From an uncultured Collinsella sp. (GTDB lineage Bacteria; Actinomycetota; Coriobacteriia; Coriobacteriales; Coriobacteriaceae): 64,000 bases of DNA. The number at the start of each line of letters is the position of its first letter. Positions within the stretch are counted from its first letter, which is position 1. Made by a program: the position numbers and the translations under genes. Shown in pieces: positions 50,957 to 59,166 of this stretch. The notes beneath the pieces were generated by a model that was given only the letters and a program-made list of their open reading frames with translations, was not told where the DNA came from and did not search any database. Location of the stretch: contig UQHT01000009.1 of the NCBI GenBank assembly GCA_900540875.1, positions 25,503 through 89,502 of the forward strand, written 5' to 3'.

Positions 50957-52726
50957 ATGGAGCAACTCATCGCCATCATCGAAAAGGGCCAGCCCTTTTT
51001 CAACGCGATCGCCCGCAACAAGTACCTCAAGGCGATCCGCGACGGCTTTATCTCCGTCATCCCCATCATCATCTTCTCGTCCATCTTCTGCCTGGTAGCC
51101 TCGGTCCCCAACATCTGGGGTTTCTACTGGCCCGATGACATCAACAACGCCCTGTGGAAGTGCTACAACTACTCCATGGGCATTCTGGCCATCGCCTGCG
51201 CCGCCACCACGGCCAAGCACTTCGCCGACGCCCAGAACCGCGATCTACCCAAGAACAACCAGATCAACTTCATCTCGTGCATGTGCGCAGCCATCATCGG
51301 CTTCTTGCTCCTTTCGAGCGACACGATCGCCACGGATGCTGCCAGCGGCTTCAACACCACCTACCTTGGTTCCAAAGGCCTGTTGACCGCCTTTATCGCT
51401 GCGTTTGTGACCGGCATCATCTACAAGTTCTTCATTAAGCGCAACATCACCGTCAAGATGCCCGAGCAGGTTCCGCCCAACATCTCGCAGACCTTTAAGG
51501 ACATCATCCCCTTCTCCGTCTGCATCACCGTCTTTTGGGTCTTTGACATCGTCTTCCGCGCTGCCTTTGGCTTCTGCTTTGCCCAGGGCGTCATCCAGGT
51601 GTTCCAGCCCCTGTTCACCGCCGCCGACGGCTATATCGGCCTCGCTGTGATCTACGGCGCTATGAGCCTCTTCTGGTTCGTCGGCGTCCACGGCCCCTCG
51701 ATCGTCGAGCCCGCCATCGCCGCCGCTCTCGTTGCCAACATGACCGACAACCTGGCTGCATTCCAGGCCGGCGAGCACGCCACCGCCGTCCTGACGCAGG
51801 GAGCCCAGTACTTCGTCGTCTGCATGGGCGGCACCGGCGCCACGCTCGTCCTGGTCTTTATGTTCTGCTTCCTGGCCAAGTCCCAGGAGATGCGCGCCGT
51901 CGGCAAAGCAGCCATCGTCCCCGTGTGCTTTGCCGTCAACGAGCCGCTGCTGTTCGCCGCGCCTATCGTGCTCAACCCCGTCTTCTTTGTCCCGTTTGTC
52001 TTTGCCCCGATCGCCAACATCTGGATCCTCAAGGTCTTTATCGACTTCTTGGGCATGAACGGCTTTATGTACACCCTGCCCTGGACCGTCCCCGGCCCCA
52101 TCGGCACCATCATGGGCCTGGGCTTCCAGCCGCTCGCCTTTGTGATGCTCGCCATCATCCTAGTCATCGACTTTGCCCTGTACTACCCGTTCTTCCGTGC
52201 CTATGACGCCCAGAAGTGCGCCGAGGAGGCCGAGATCTCCCAGGAGGAGCTCGCCGCCAAGAACGCCGAGAAGGCCGCCAAGCTCAACGACGCCTTCCAG
52301 GGTAAGGCCGACGCCAAGAGTGTTGCCGCCGGCGCCGCTGCCGAGGTCGTAAAGACCGACGCTGCCCCCGCTGCTGCCGCCACCGAAGCTACGGCCGCCA
52401 GCGACCTCAACGGCAAGCGCGTACTCGTGCTCTGCCAGGGCGGCGGCACTTCGGGCCTGCTCGCCAACGCACTGGCCAAGGCCGCCAAGGAGCGCGGCAT
52501 CGATCTTGAGACCGCCGCCGATGCCTATGGCAACCACGTGGACATGCTTCCCGACTTTGACCTGGTCGTCCTGGCCCCGCAGGCCGCCAGCTACCTGGCC
52601 GACCTGCAGAAGGACTGCGAGCGCGTGGGCAACAAGTGCGTCGCCTGCCGCGGTAAGCAATACATCGAGCTCTCCCAGAACGGCGACAAGTCTCTCGCCT
52701 TTGTGAGCGAGCAGCTGTCGAAGTAA
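50957..52726 (+). CDS. lacE: PTS lactose-specific EIICB component
   Basis: 589 residues. The EIIC domain (about 1-430) has some ten hydrophobic helices with PTS_IIC lac/cel motifs (VPPNISQTFKDIIPFSVCIT, GPSIVEPAIAAALVANMTDN, VNEPLLFAAPIVLNPVFFVP). An Ala-rich linker (about 425-490) leads to the EIIB domain with phosphocysteine in VLVLCQGGGTSGLLANALAK (about 493-512). It imports lactose as lactose 6-phosphate. The ATG at 50957 follows TAGGAGC. lacG follows, separated by a stem-loop. Confidence 0.94.
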   Translation: MEQLIAIIEKGQPFFNAIARNKYLKAIRDGFISVIPIIIFSSIFCLVASVPNIWGFYWPDDINNALWKCYNYSMGILAIACAATTAKHFADAQNRDLPKNNQINFISCMCAAIIGFLLLSSDTIATDAASGFNTTYLGSKGLLTAFIAAFVTGIIYKFFIKRNITVKMPEQVPPNISQTFKDIIPFSVCITVFWVFDIVFRAAFGFCFAQGVIQVFQPLFTAADGYIGLAVIYGAMSLFWFVGVHGPSIVEPAIAAALVANMTDNLAAFQAGEHATAVLTQGAQYFVVCMGGTGATLVLVFMFCFLAKSQEMRAVGKAAIVPVCFAVNEPLLFAAPIVLNPVFFVPFVFAPIANIWILKVFIDFLGMNGFMYTLPWTVPGPIGTIMGLGFQPLAFVMLAIILVIDFALYYPFFRAYDAQKCAEEAEISQEELAAKNAEKAAKLNDAFQGKADAKSVAAGAAAEVVKTDAAPAAAATEATAASDLNGKRVLVLCQGGGTSGLLANALAKAAKERGIDLETAADAYGNHVDMLPDFDLVVLAPQAASYLADLQKDCERVGNKCVACRGKQYIELSQNGDKSLAFVSEQLSK

Positions 52727-52736
52727 GTAACGCTTA

Positions 52737-52768
52737 GGGCCAGCCGACTATCCAAGACCGGCTGGCCC
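52737..52768 (+). terminator. Stem-loop between lacE and lacG
   Basis: GGGCCAGCCG with CGGCTGGCCC, 12-nt loop, followed by TTCGATTT. It may be a partial terminator that lowers lacG relative to lacE, or an RNA-stability element; lacG has no other obvious promoter. Confidence 0.6.
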
Positions 52769-52792
52769 TTCGATTTAAACGATTGGATCATC

Positions 52793-54232
52793 ATGTCCGT
52801 TAACCCTGCCAGCGTCACCAACCCGCCCGCGCAGTTTCCCGAGGACTTTGTCTTTGGCGGCGCCACCGCTGCCTACCAGGTAGAAGGCGAGACCCGCACC
52901 CACGGAAAGGGCAAGGTCGCCTGGGACGACTTCCTGGAGGCCCAGGGCCGTTTCTCCCCCGACCCCGCCTCCGACTTCTACAACCAGTACCCCGTCGATC
53001 TGGAGCTGTGCGAGGAGTTCGGCATCAACGGCATCCGCCTCTCCATTGCCTGGAGCCGCATCTTCCCCAACGGCACCGGCGAGATCAACGCCGAGGGCGT
53101 GCAGTTCTACCACGATCTCTTTGCCGAGTGCCACAAGCACCACGTTGAGCCGTTTGTCACGCTGCATCACTTTGACACGCCGCTGCCCCTCTTTGAGAAG
53201 GGCGACTTCCTCAATCGCGAGACCATCGACGCCTTTGTGGACTTTGCCACCTTCTGCTTTAAGGAATACGCTGACCAGGTGACCTATTGGTTCACCTTTA
53301 ACGAGATCTGGGCTGACGCCTCCAACACCTACATCGAGGGCACCTTCCCCGGCGGCGTCAAAGCTCATCTGGCCGAGGCCTTCCAGTGCGAGCACAACAT
53401 GATGCTTGCCCACGCCAAGGCTGTGCTGGCCTTCCACAACGGCGGCTTTAAGGGCAAGATCGGCGTCATTCAGTCGTTGGAGTTCAAGTACCCGCTCAAC
53501 GAGAACGACCCCGCCGACATCAAGGCCGCCAACAACGAGCACGTGCTGCAAAACCAGTTCCTGCTTGACGCCACCTTCCGCGGCGACTATGCCCCCGACA
53601 CCCTCGAGTGCGCCAACCGCCTGGCTGCCGTCTCGGGCGGCACCATCGAGATCCTGGACAAGGACCTCGAGATTATGCGCGAGGCCGCGCTCTACAACGA
53701 CTACCTGGGTGTCAACAACTACCAGTGCCGTTTCCTCAAGGCCTACGACGGCGAGAACGACCTGCACCACAACGGCACGGGCGAGAAGGGTACCGGCCGC
53801 TGGCGCGTCAAGGGCATTGGCGAGCATGTGAACAAGCCCGGCATCCCCACCACCGACTGGGACTGGATCATCTATCCCGAGGGTCTGTTCGATCTGCTCG
53901 TCTACATTAAACAGCGCTACCCCAACTACAAGCAGATTTTCATTACCGAAAACGGTATGGGCTACAAGGACCCCTACAAGGACGGCTTTGTGGACGACCA
54001 GCCGCGCATCGACTACATCGAGCAGCACCTGCGCTGGCTGCTTAAGGCCATGGAGGTGGGCGTCAACGTGGGCGGCTACTTCCTGTGGAGCCTGCAGGAC
54101 CAGTTCTCCTGGACCAACGGCTACAACAAGCGCTACGGCTTCTTCTACGTAGACTTTGAAACCCAGAAGCGCACGCCCAAGGCAAGCGCCTACTGGTACA
54201 AGCACGTGGCGCAGACCCGTCGTCTGGACTAG
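52793..54232 (+). CDS. lacG: 6-phospho-beta-galactosidase, glycoside hydrolase family 1
   Basis: Cleaves lactose 6-phosphate to glucose and galactose 6-phosphate. 479 residues with GH1 landmarks: FVFGGATAAYQVEG near the N-terminus, acid/base Glu in WFTFNEIW (about 167-174), nucleophile Glu in IFITENGMGY (about 383-392), and the C-terminal SLQDQFSWTNGYNKRYGFFY phosphate-binding region typical of 6-phospho enzymes. The start is ATG 52793 with a weak GG site. Galactose 6-phosphate then enters the LacAB-LacC route encoded nearby. Confidence 0.93.
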   Translation: MSVNPASVTNPPAQFPEDFVFGGATAAYQVEGETRTHGKGKVAWDDFLEAQGRFSPDPASDFYNQYPVDLELCEEFGINGIRLSIAWSRIFPNGTGEINAEGVQFYHDLFAECHKHHVEPFVTLHHFDTPLPLFEKGDFLNRETIDAFVDFATFCFKEYADQVTYWFTFNEIWADASNTYIEGTFPGGVKAHLAEAFQCEHNMMLAHAKAVLAFHNGGFKGKIGVIQSLEFKYPLNENDPADIKAANNEHVLQNQFLLDATFRGDYAPDTLECANRLAAVSGGTIEILDKDLEIMREAALYNDYLGVNNYQCRFLKAYDGENDLHHNGTGEKGTGRWRVKGIGEHVNKPGIPTTDWDWIIYPEGLFDLLVYIKQRYPNYKQIFITENGMGYKDPYKDGFVDDQPRIDYIEQHLRWLLKAMEVGVNVGGYFLWSLQDQFSWTNGYNKRYGFFYVDFETQKRTPKASAYWYKHVAQTRRLD

Positions 54233-54285
54233 TGGCTTGCAGTTGGCGTAATTGCCCTGCTCACATAACTTGTCCCCATTTCTCA

Positions 54286-54330
54286 GCCGGGGGCGGCACG
54301 TCACACGGCGCGCCGCCCCCGGCCTTTGTG
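54286..54330 (+). terminator. Terminator after lacG
   Basis: GCCGGGGGCGGC with GCCGCCCCCGGC (54312-54323), followed by CTTTGTGTTT. Confidence 0.85.
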
Positions 54331-54354
54331 TTTGGGCGGACCGGGAGCCGTTTG

Positions 54355-54650
54355 TCTCGATCTGTAACATCTGACCCGCGGTTTCGGCCCCAACTGTTAC
54401 AGATCGAGATGAACACACAGGGCAATCCTCTCAGTCTCAATCTGTAACATCTAGCTAAGTTTTTGGGTCCTAGTTGTTACAGATCAAGATGAACGCACGA
54501 GCCAACCCTCTCAATCTAAATCTGTAACATCTGGCGGGTTATTTCTCCCCTACCTGTTACGGATCGAGATGAATAGATTAGACCTAGCCTAAAAATCTCA
54601 ACCTGTAACACGTAGCCGAGTTTTTCAGTCCTAACTGTTACAGATCGAGA
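54355..54650. repeat. Four tandem 80-bp units, each an inverted repeat
   Basis: CTGTAACA begins at 54362, 54442, 54522 and 54603, and TGTTAC at 54395, 54475, 54555 and 54636, so the period is 80, 80 and 81 bp. Each unit forms a stem of about 13-15 bp (TCGATCTGTAACA with TGTTACAGATCGA in unit 1) with a variable loop of about 25 nt. Unit-to-unit linkers (ATGAACRCACRRGCMAACCC-like) are also related, which shows tandem duplication. No frame crosses the array. It lies beyond the lacG terminator. Confidence 0.85.
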
Positions 54651-54667
54651 CAAACAGGCCGAGCAAG

Positions 54668-54871
54668 CTACACCCGTAGGTCTTTCACGCTGGAGCATTC
54701 GACCAGCACGCCCGAAACAAGCGTACGGCTTCTGGAGCTCGGGGCTTCTAGGCACGCAACGACCTCGTCGGGCGCACGGACACCCAGTCCGCGGTGACGG
54801 AACTTCACCGACATATCCCGAAAACTCGATCCCCGGCTTAGCTTGCGCGCATTATCACAATAAACCCCCAA
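54668..54871 (-). CDS. Possible small protein or gene remnant (67 codons), uncertain
   Basis: A short frame opening at TTG with no ribosome site: GVYCDNARKLSRGSSFRDMS to the end ECSSVKDLRV. I do not recognise it. It could be the tail of a decayed gene beside the hairpin array. A stem CGGTCCTG/CAGGACCG at about 54880-54910 separates it from the ATPase stop. Confidence 0.2.
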   Translation of the reverse strand: MGVYCDNARKLSRGSSFRDMSVKFRHRGLGVRAPDEVVACLEAPSSRSRTLVSGVLVECSSVKDLRV

Positions 54872-54920
54872 CGATACACGGTCCTGCGGTTCAATGAGCC
54901 ACAGGACCGCACGCCGTCGA

Positions 54921-56291
54921 TCAGATAAAGATCGTCATATACAGAGGTAGATATATCCTATGCCCTTCAGCCCTGAGCTGTTTTGGGTGAAGAACTATCT
55001 CTTCTCCGACTCGTCGTTCGAATCGTCTGCCGAAATCGTCGAGCGAGATTGTTGAATACGATTTGGAAGATTTAACTTCAACAGGAGTGACCCGCGGTTT
55101 TCCAGCCGCGTCTTCAAAGCCGCGCGAAACAAGAAAATCAATTTCACGCGTTCTGGGCCGACTCCCCTCTGTTTTGGAAGGCTCCTGCCAGCTGTAATAA
55201 AAAAGCGAATGCCCCAGACTCTTAAGCTGCTGCGCCACGATGTTCTCGATTAGCATTCCTTTATTAATTGAAATTCTTCCAAATTGAATGTCTCTATGAA
55301 CATCCATAAGGTCCGGACCATCATCAAACGCCAAGCTCACGAGCAATCCCGTGTCCGCCATATAGCATTTAAGCGAAGACGCGTCCTCGTGCAGGCGGTA
55401 ACCCACGCTCGGATCACTGCATAAATAGCAACGGTTAATCAGTCGCGCATCCTCAAGCCAGATTAACGCCGACTCATATGTCTCAAAACGGGACCCCTTC
55501 TCCAAACTGTCAAATTTGAACCGTTTATTAGCCGCAGATAATTGACCCGGAATATCGTCATAAACCGCCCGCGCACGTCTAGCGTCCGAACCTCCAAACT
55601 TGGCAATGTCCTCCCTGTACAGTGCGATAATCTGCCGTTTAACCCTGTCGCATCCTCTAAAATCATTCTCTGCCACAAAGGAGTCGACCGACTGAGGCAT
55701 ACCACCGACAAGCATATACTCATCAAATAATCTCATGCACGTCGCATGAACGCCGTCCGGAAGCGCGGTCCGAGATTCGCGCGCTTTACGGATCTCTTCT
55801 GCATAAAGATCTTTTCCGGTCGCCCAAAGATACTCCTCAAAATCGAGGGGCTCGAGAGGGATTCTTTCTTCCTCTGACGGTATGACAATGCTATCGACAT
55901 TCTTTTTGATGGAGACAAGAGAGCCTGTCTCGATGTAATCAAATCTGCCGTCTTCTACAAGATGCTTTATGTATTCGCGCGCGATGGGAAACCGCTGCAC
56001 TTCATCAAAAATGACCAGCGACTCTCTCGGTTCGAGGGCCTTACCATACTGCAGCTGAAGCATGCGTAAAAAAAGATCGACATCTTCACGATGGTTCAGA
56101 AATATATCGAGCGTGGCTTTGCTAGCAGCCGAAAAGTCAATGTACAGATAATCCTTGTATTCATTCTGCGCGAAGCACTTGACGAGCGTCGTCTTGCCAA
56201 CGCGTCTTGCACCCTCAATAAGCACCGCAGTGCGCCCTTGCGAGCGTTCTTTCCACTCCTGCAGACGATCATATGCCTTCCGTTTAAACAT
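54921..56291 (-). CDS. AAA+ ATPase with DUF4143 domain (copy 2)
   Basis: 456 residues. The N-terminal AAA_14 domain has Walker A LIEGARRVGKTTLVKCF (about 24-40) and Walker B ESLVIFDEVQRFP (about 89-101), plus sensor-like YIETGSLVS. The middle is helical (DFEEYLWATG, MRLFDEYMLVGGMPQSVDSF). The DUF4143 C-terminus has LIENIVAQQLKSLGHSLFYY, EIDFLVSRGFED and VTPVEVKSSKSYS, a PDDEXK-like pattern. The ATG at 56291 follows GAGGTGAG. Function unknown; related in architecture to 14505-15674. Four phased repeats lie directly upstream. Confidence 0.9.
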   Translation of the reverse strand: MFKRKAYDRLQEWKERSQGRTAVLIEGARRVGKTTLVKCFAQNEYKDYLYIDFSAASKATLDIFLNHREDVDLFLRMLQLQYGKALEPRESLVIFDEVQRFPIAREYIKHLVEDGRFDYIETGSLVSIKKNVDSIVIPSEEERIPLEPLDFEEYLWATGKDLYAEEIRKARESRTALPDGVHATCMRLFDEYMLVGGMPQSVDSFVAENDFRGCDRVKRQIIALYREDIAKFGGSDARRARAVYDDIPGQLSAANKRFKFDSLEKGSRFETYESALIWLEDARLINRCYLCSDPSVGYRLHEDASSLKCYMADTGLLVSLAFDDGPDLMDVHRDIQFGRISINKGMLIENIVAQQLKSLGHSLFYYSWQEPSKTEGSRPRTREIDFLVSRGFEDAAGKPRVTPVEVKSSKSYSTISLDDFGRRFERRVGEEIVLHPKQLRAEGHRIYLPLYMTIFI

Positions 56292-56323
56292 AATCTCACC
56301 TCAGCATAATTTACGTGCTAGTT

Positions 56324-56456
56324 TACAAAAATACCGACCTTCAGATATATCTAATAATACAAAAATACCGAGCTTTAAATGAGCTTATAGCTACAAAAAT
56401 ACCGACCATTGCAATGGTTGAGACATACAGTAATACCGAGCTTTACGCATAACGGA
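56324..56456 (-). promoter_or_regulatory. Four phased 34-bp direct repeats upstream of ATPase 2
   Basis: TACAAAAATACCGA starts at 56324, 56358, 56392 and, with two changes, 56426: a period of exactly 34 bp. The next bases alternate CC, GC, CC, GC. The nearest copy is 33 bp from the ATG. On the coding strand the motif reads TCGGTATTTTTGTA. Likely a multi-site operator for the ATPase gene. No cas gene is near. Confidence 0.7.
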
Positions 56457-56590
56457 TGCTATGCCTCACCGTAAAACAGCTGCAACTCATCGCACAGGGG
56501 AACCTGCAATCTGCACGCGCACCTATTATGCGTCGTGATGATGTAAATACTCCGCAATGGCAGGGGCAAAAGTATCTCCCGCAGCACTCG

Positions 56591-56760
56591 CTAGCAGATA
56601 ACCTGCGTATGCTCCTCGATGGCGGCGCGATCCTCATCGTCAATATCCGGCTCGCACACCACGGCGTCCAAATTGTCCAGGCGGCAGAACGTGCAGAAGT
56701 CACGCTTGCCGATTTTGCTGGAGTCGGCGATAAGATAGCGCGAACTATCAGGAACCTCGG
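56591..56760 (-). pseudogene. Remnant of a DeoR-family regulator (C-terminal end)
   Basis: The frame encodes SSRYLIADSSKIGKRDFCTF, then LDNLDAVVCEPDIDDEDRAA, matching the last 50 residues of DeoR sugar-phosphate regulators (LLADSSKFGK type). The N-terminal winged helix and the sensor core are absent. Upstream the frame runs into the ptsH terminator, so the gene has been truncated. Confidence 0.55.
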
Positions 56761-56788
56761 CGGACGTGCCACTCAAACTCACAATAAA

Positions 56789-56820
56789 ATGCCCCTCCCC
56801 GATTGCTCGGAGAAGGGCAT
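56789..56820 (-). terminator. Terminator after ptsH
   Basis: ATGCCCCTCCCCG with CGGAGAAGGGCAT (two mismatches), followed on the minus strand by TTTTATTGT. Confidence 0.8.
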
Positions 56821-56887
56821 CTGCATTGGCGTTCTTGCCAAAATCGACGGCACGCAAGAACGCGCACCCGTCCGCATCAAGAGTGCG

Positions 56888-57160
56888 CTACTCGCCGAAA
56901 CCGCCCTCAATAAGAGCGACCAACGCGTCAACGGCGGCAACCTCGTCGTCGCCCTCGGCACGCAACTCGACCTCGTCGTTCTGGGTGATACCCAAGGTCA
57001 TGATGGCAATCATGGACTTAGCGTCCTTGAAGTCACCATCCTTGGAGGCGTTGCGAACCTCAATCTTCGAGGCAAACTTAGCAGCCTCGGTCGCCAGCGT
57101 CGCTGCAGGGCGAGCATGCAGACCAGTGGGGTTAACGACCATAACGTTCTTGCTATACAT
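56888..57160 (-). CDS. ptsH: Phosphocarrier protein HPr
   Basis: 90 residues. The active-site histidine is in NPTGLHARPAATLA (His15). The regulatory serine region DAKSMIAIMTLGI keeps the Ser46-type residue, so control by HPr kinase is possible. It relays phosphate from enzyme I to the EIIA proteins of the lactose and cellobiose-type PTS in this window. The ATG at 57160 follows AAGGAG. ptsI is not adjacent; the gene stands alone with its own terminator. Confidence 0.95.
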   Translation of the reverse strand: MYSKNVMVVNPTGLHARPAATLATEAAKFASKIEVRNASKDGDFKDAKSMIAIMTLGITQNDEVELRAEGDDEVAAVDALVALIEGGFGE

Positions 57161-57298
57161 TTCTAACTCCTTCGTCGTAGACCGACCAATTCATTTAGCC
57201 CAACGCGCGCGTTAGGCAAGGTAGAAGCATGCCGGACATTACGCATGCATACAACAAGTAGGCCGCGGACAACGTCGCCGCGGCAAATTCACAGGTGA

Positions 57299-57985
57299 CT
57301 AGTCCTGATACAGCGGATGCCCCTCAGTGGGAACCACGCGCGTGCCAGCCAGGCAATCGTGAACGCACCGGCGCGCGGGGACGATCAGGAACATGAGCAG
57401 AGACACCGCTGTAATAATCATGCCCGCGATTTCCCAGTAATAATTCACGTCAACGCGGGTGACAAGCACCATTGTCTCGCGAATATATCGGGACACCACA
57501 TACCCGCTGCCTTCGAGCAAAAAGCCAACGATAACCTGACGCCAAATCAAGCATCCGACGGAAGGCAAGCCGCCATCAAGCGTAGCGACACGAACATGCG
57601 CGATGCGCTTGCCCGGCGTTTGCCCCGGCCACGCCAGCAACGGAATCAGCACAAAGTATGCGATAGCGGCGAGCACGCACGATAGTCCGACCACGATACC
57701 GACGCTCCAGGGATACCCCATTGCCTCAAACACGTACAGGTCGGGGAGCATCGCGTTCTTGTGGGTCAGCGCAAGATAAACCAACACGGCCGGCAAGCCA
57801 GAGACAATACCACCCAAAATCCAGTCGATAACGTACGCGTACAAACGCGACAGCGGGGGCGCCGGCAAAATCGAGGATGCATTAGCCTTCGATTCCTTGT
57901 GAATCTTGCTCGCAGTGCTCGCCGCAGGAGAAGGCATCTGCTCCGCGGCCGCCGCACGCGGCCGTTCCTTGCGCTTTTTAGCCAT
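57299..57985 (-). CDS. RDD-family membrane protein
   Basis: 228 residues. After an Ala/Lys-rich cytosolic N-terminus come about four membrane helices. The RDD signatures are RLYAYVIDWILGG (about 47-59), TPGKRIAHVRV and VHDCLAGTRVV. Functions of the family include sodium/proton exchange but are mostly unknown. The ATG at 57985 is 3 bp after the stop of the peptidase gene, with its ribosome site GTGAGG overlapping that stop, so the two are translationally coupled. It closes the PTS-peptidase operon. A weak CCGCGG stem lies downstream at 57262-57283. Confidence 0.87.
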   Translation of the reverse strand: MAKKRKERPRAAAAEQMPSPAASTASKIHKESKANASSILPAPPLSRLYAYVIDWILGGIVSGLPAVLVYLALTHKNAMLPDLYVFEAMGYPWSVGIVVGLSCVLAAIAYFVLIPLLAWPGQTPGKRIAHVRVATLDGGLPSVGCLIWRQVIVGFLLEGSGYVVSRYIRETMVLVTRVDVNYYWEIAGMIITAVSLLMFLIVPARRCVHDCLAGTRVVPTEGHPLYQD

Positions 57986-57988
57986 GCG

Positions 57989-59062
57989 CTACCTCACATC
58001 CAGAATGCGCAGCTGCTTATCAGTATGGTTAAGCGGGCATGCAACGCCGTCTTTCAACAAGACGTCGTCTTCAATGCGCACGCCTCCGACTCCAGGAATA
58101 TATACGCCCGGCTCGCAGGACATGATCATTCCGTTGTCGAGCACAATCTCACCAGAGGGGTTTAGCAGCGGCAAGTCGCCACCCATGCCGATACCATGAC
58201 CAAGACCATGGGTGAAATACTCACCGTAACCCGCTTCGTTGATTACACGACGTGCGGCCGCATCCACATCGCGCGCCACCACACCGCAACGAATGGTATC
58301 GATGCCTGCAAGATGAGCATTCAAAACGGTCTCGTACACATGAGCCATCTGGTCGGTCGGGGCGCCCAGGAAGCACACGCGCGTCATATCTGACTGATAA
58401 CCGTTGATCTGCACACCGAAATCAATCAGGATCGGCTCATGTGCCTGGACCCGACGGTCGGTAGGACGGCCATGAGGCATGGCGCTGCGCTCGCCGGTGG
58501 CAACGATGGTATCGAACGACATTGCCTCGGCACCGGCGGCAATCGAGTAATAGTGCACGAGTGCGGAGATTTCAAATTCAGTCATATCCACGTGCAACTG
58601 CTCGATCACCTTGGCGTACACGTCATCGGCAACATCGACCGCATGCTGGACCGCAGCAATCTCAGCCTCGTCCTTGCGCAGGCGCATCAGCGCCATCTCG
58701 CTGCCCAGCAGCGTAGTGCCAAAGCCCAAGCCCTCCAAGTTGCGATACTCCGAGATTGAGATTTCGGACTCCTCGATGCCCACCGTGGCACAGCCGCACT
58801 CCTTGAGCGCACGCTCGATCTCGACCAAATAGCTCTTCCCCTGCTCGTGAACACGGAACTCCAGATCGAACTCGCGACCCTGGGCCTCGTTCACATAGCG
58901 GCCGTCCATGATGAGAAAACCGCGGTCACGCGTGATGAGCACCTTGCAACCGCTACCGGTCAACGTGCCCAGGTAGCGCTTCATGGTTTTACTCTTGATC
59001 AGCAATGCGTCGAGCTCGTGCTCGTCCAAGAAGGTACGGATATTATCCACATGTGCATTCAT
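57989..59062 (-). CDS. pepP: Xaa-Pro aminopeptidase, M24 family
   Basis: 357 residues. An N-terminal creatinase-like domain (about 1-125) precedes a pita-bread catalytic domain. Putative metal ligands are the two Asp of LIDFGVQINGYQSDMTR, His of GLGHGIGMGG, Glu of MSCEPGVYIPG and Glu of GGVRIEDDVLL. It removes N-terminal residues preceding proline in the cytosol. The start is ATG 59062 with AAAGGCGC 12 nt upstream. It follows the PTS EIIC gene on the same strand, but a stem-loop terminator lies between them. Confidence 0.9.
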   Translation of the reverse strand: MNAHVDNIRTFLDEHELDALLIKSKTMKRYLGTLTGSGCKVLITRDRGFLIMDGRYVNEAQGREFDLEFRVHEQGKSYLVEIERALKECGCATVGIEESEISISEYRNLEGLGFGTTLLGSEMALMRLRKDEAEIAAVQHAVDVADDVYAKVIEQLHVDMTEFEISALVHYYSIAAGAEAMSFDTIVATGERSAMPHGRPTDRRVQAHEPILIDFGVQINGYQSDMTRVCFLGAPTDQMAHVYETVLNAHLAGIDTIRCGVVARDVDAAARRVINEAGYGEYFTHGLGHGIGMGGDLPLLNPSGEIVLDNGMIMSCEPGVYIPGVGGVRIEDDVLLKDGVACPLNHTDKQLRILDVR

Positions 59063-59135
59063 CGAACGTAGCGCCTTTCAAAGGAGCCCGACAATGAAGT
59101 CTCCCCCATCGCCGGGCTTTCATACTTTCAAAATT

Positions 59136-59155
59136 AGCAGGCGCAGGCGCCTGCT
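59136..59155 (-). terminator. Stem-loop terminator after the EIIC gene
   Basis: AGCAGGCGC-N2-GCGCCTGCT, followed on the minus strand by AATTTTG. The short U-run suggests partial read-through into pepP. Confidence 0.65.
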
Positions 59156-59166
59156 ATTCCACTTGA

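Noticed and set aside
54355..54650. CRISPR array
   Set aside because: Units are inverted-repeat hairpins 80 bp apart whose linkers are also related to each other; no unique spacers of constant length and no cas genes.
56324..56456. CRISPR array of 34-bp period
   Set aside because: Only four 14-bp conserved cores directly in a promoter, no cas genes. Better explained as an operator array.
56443..56772. 109-codon minus-strand frame across the DeoR remnant
   Set aside because: Different frame from the recognisable DeoR C-terminus; composition is not protein-like.
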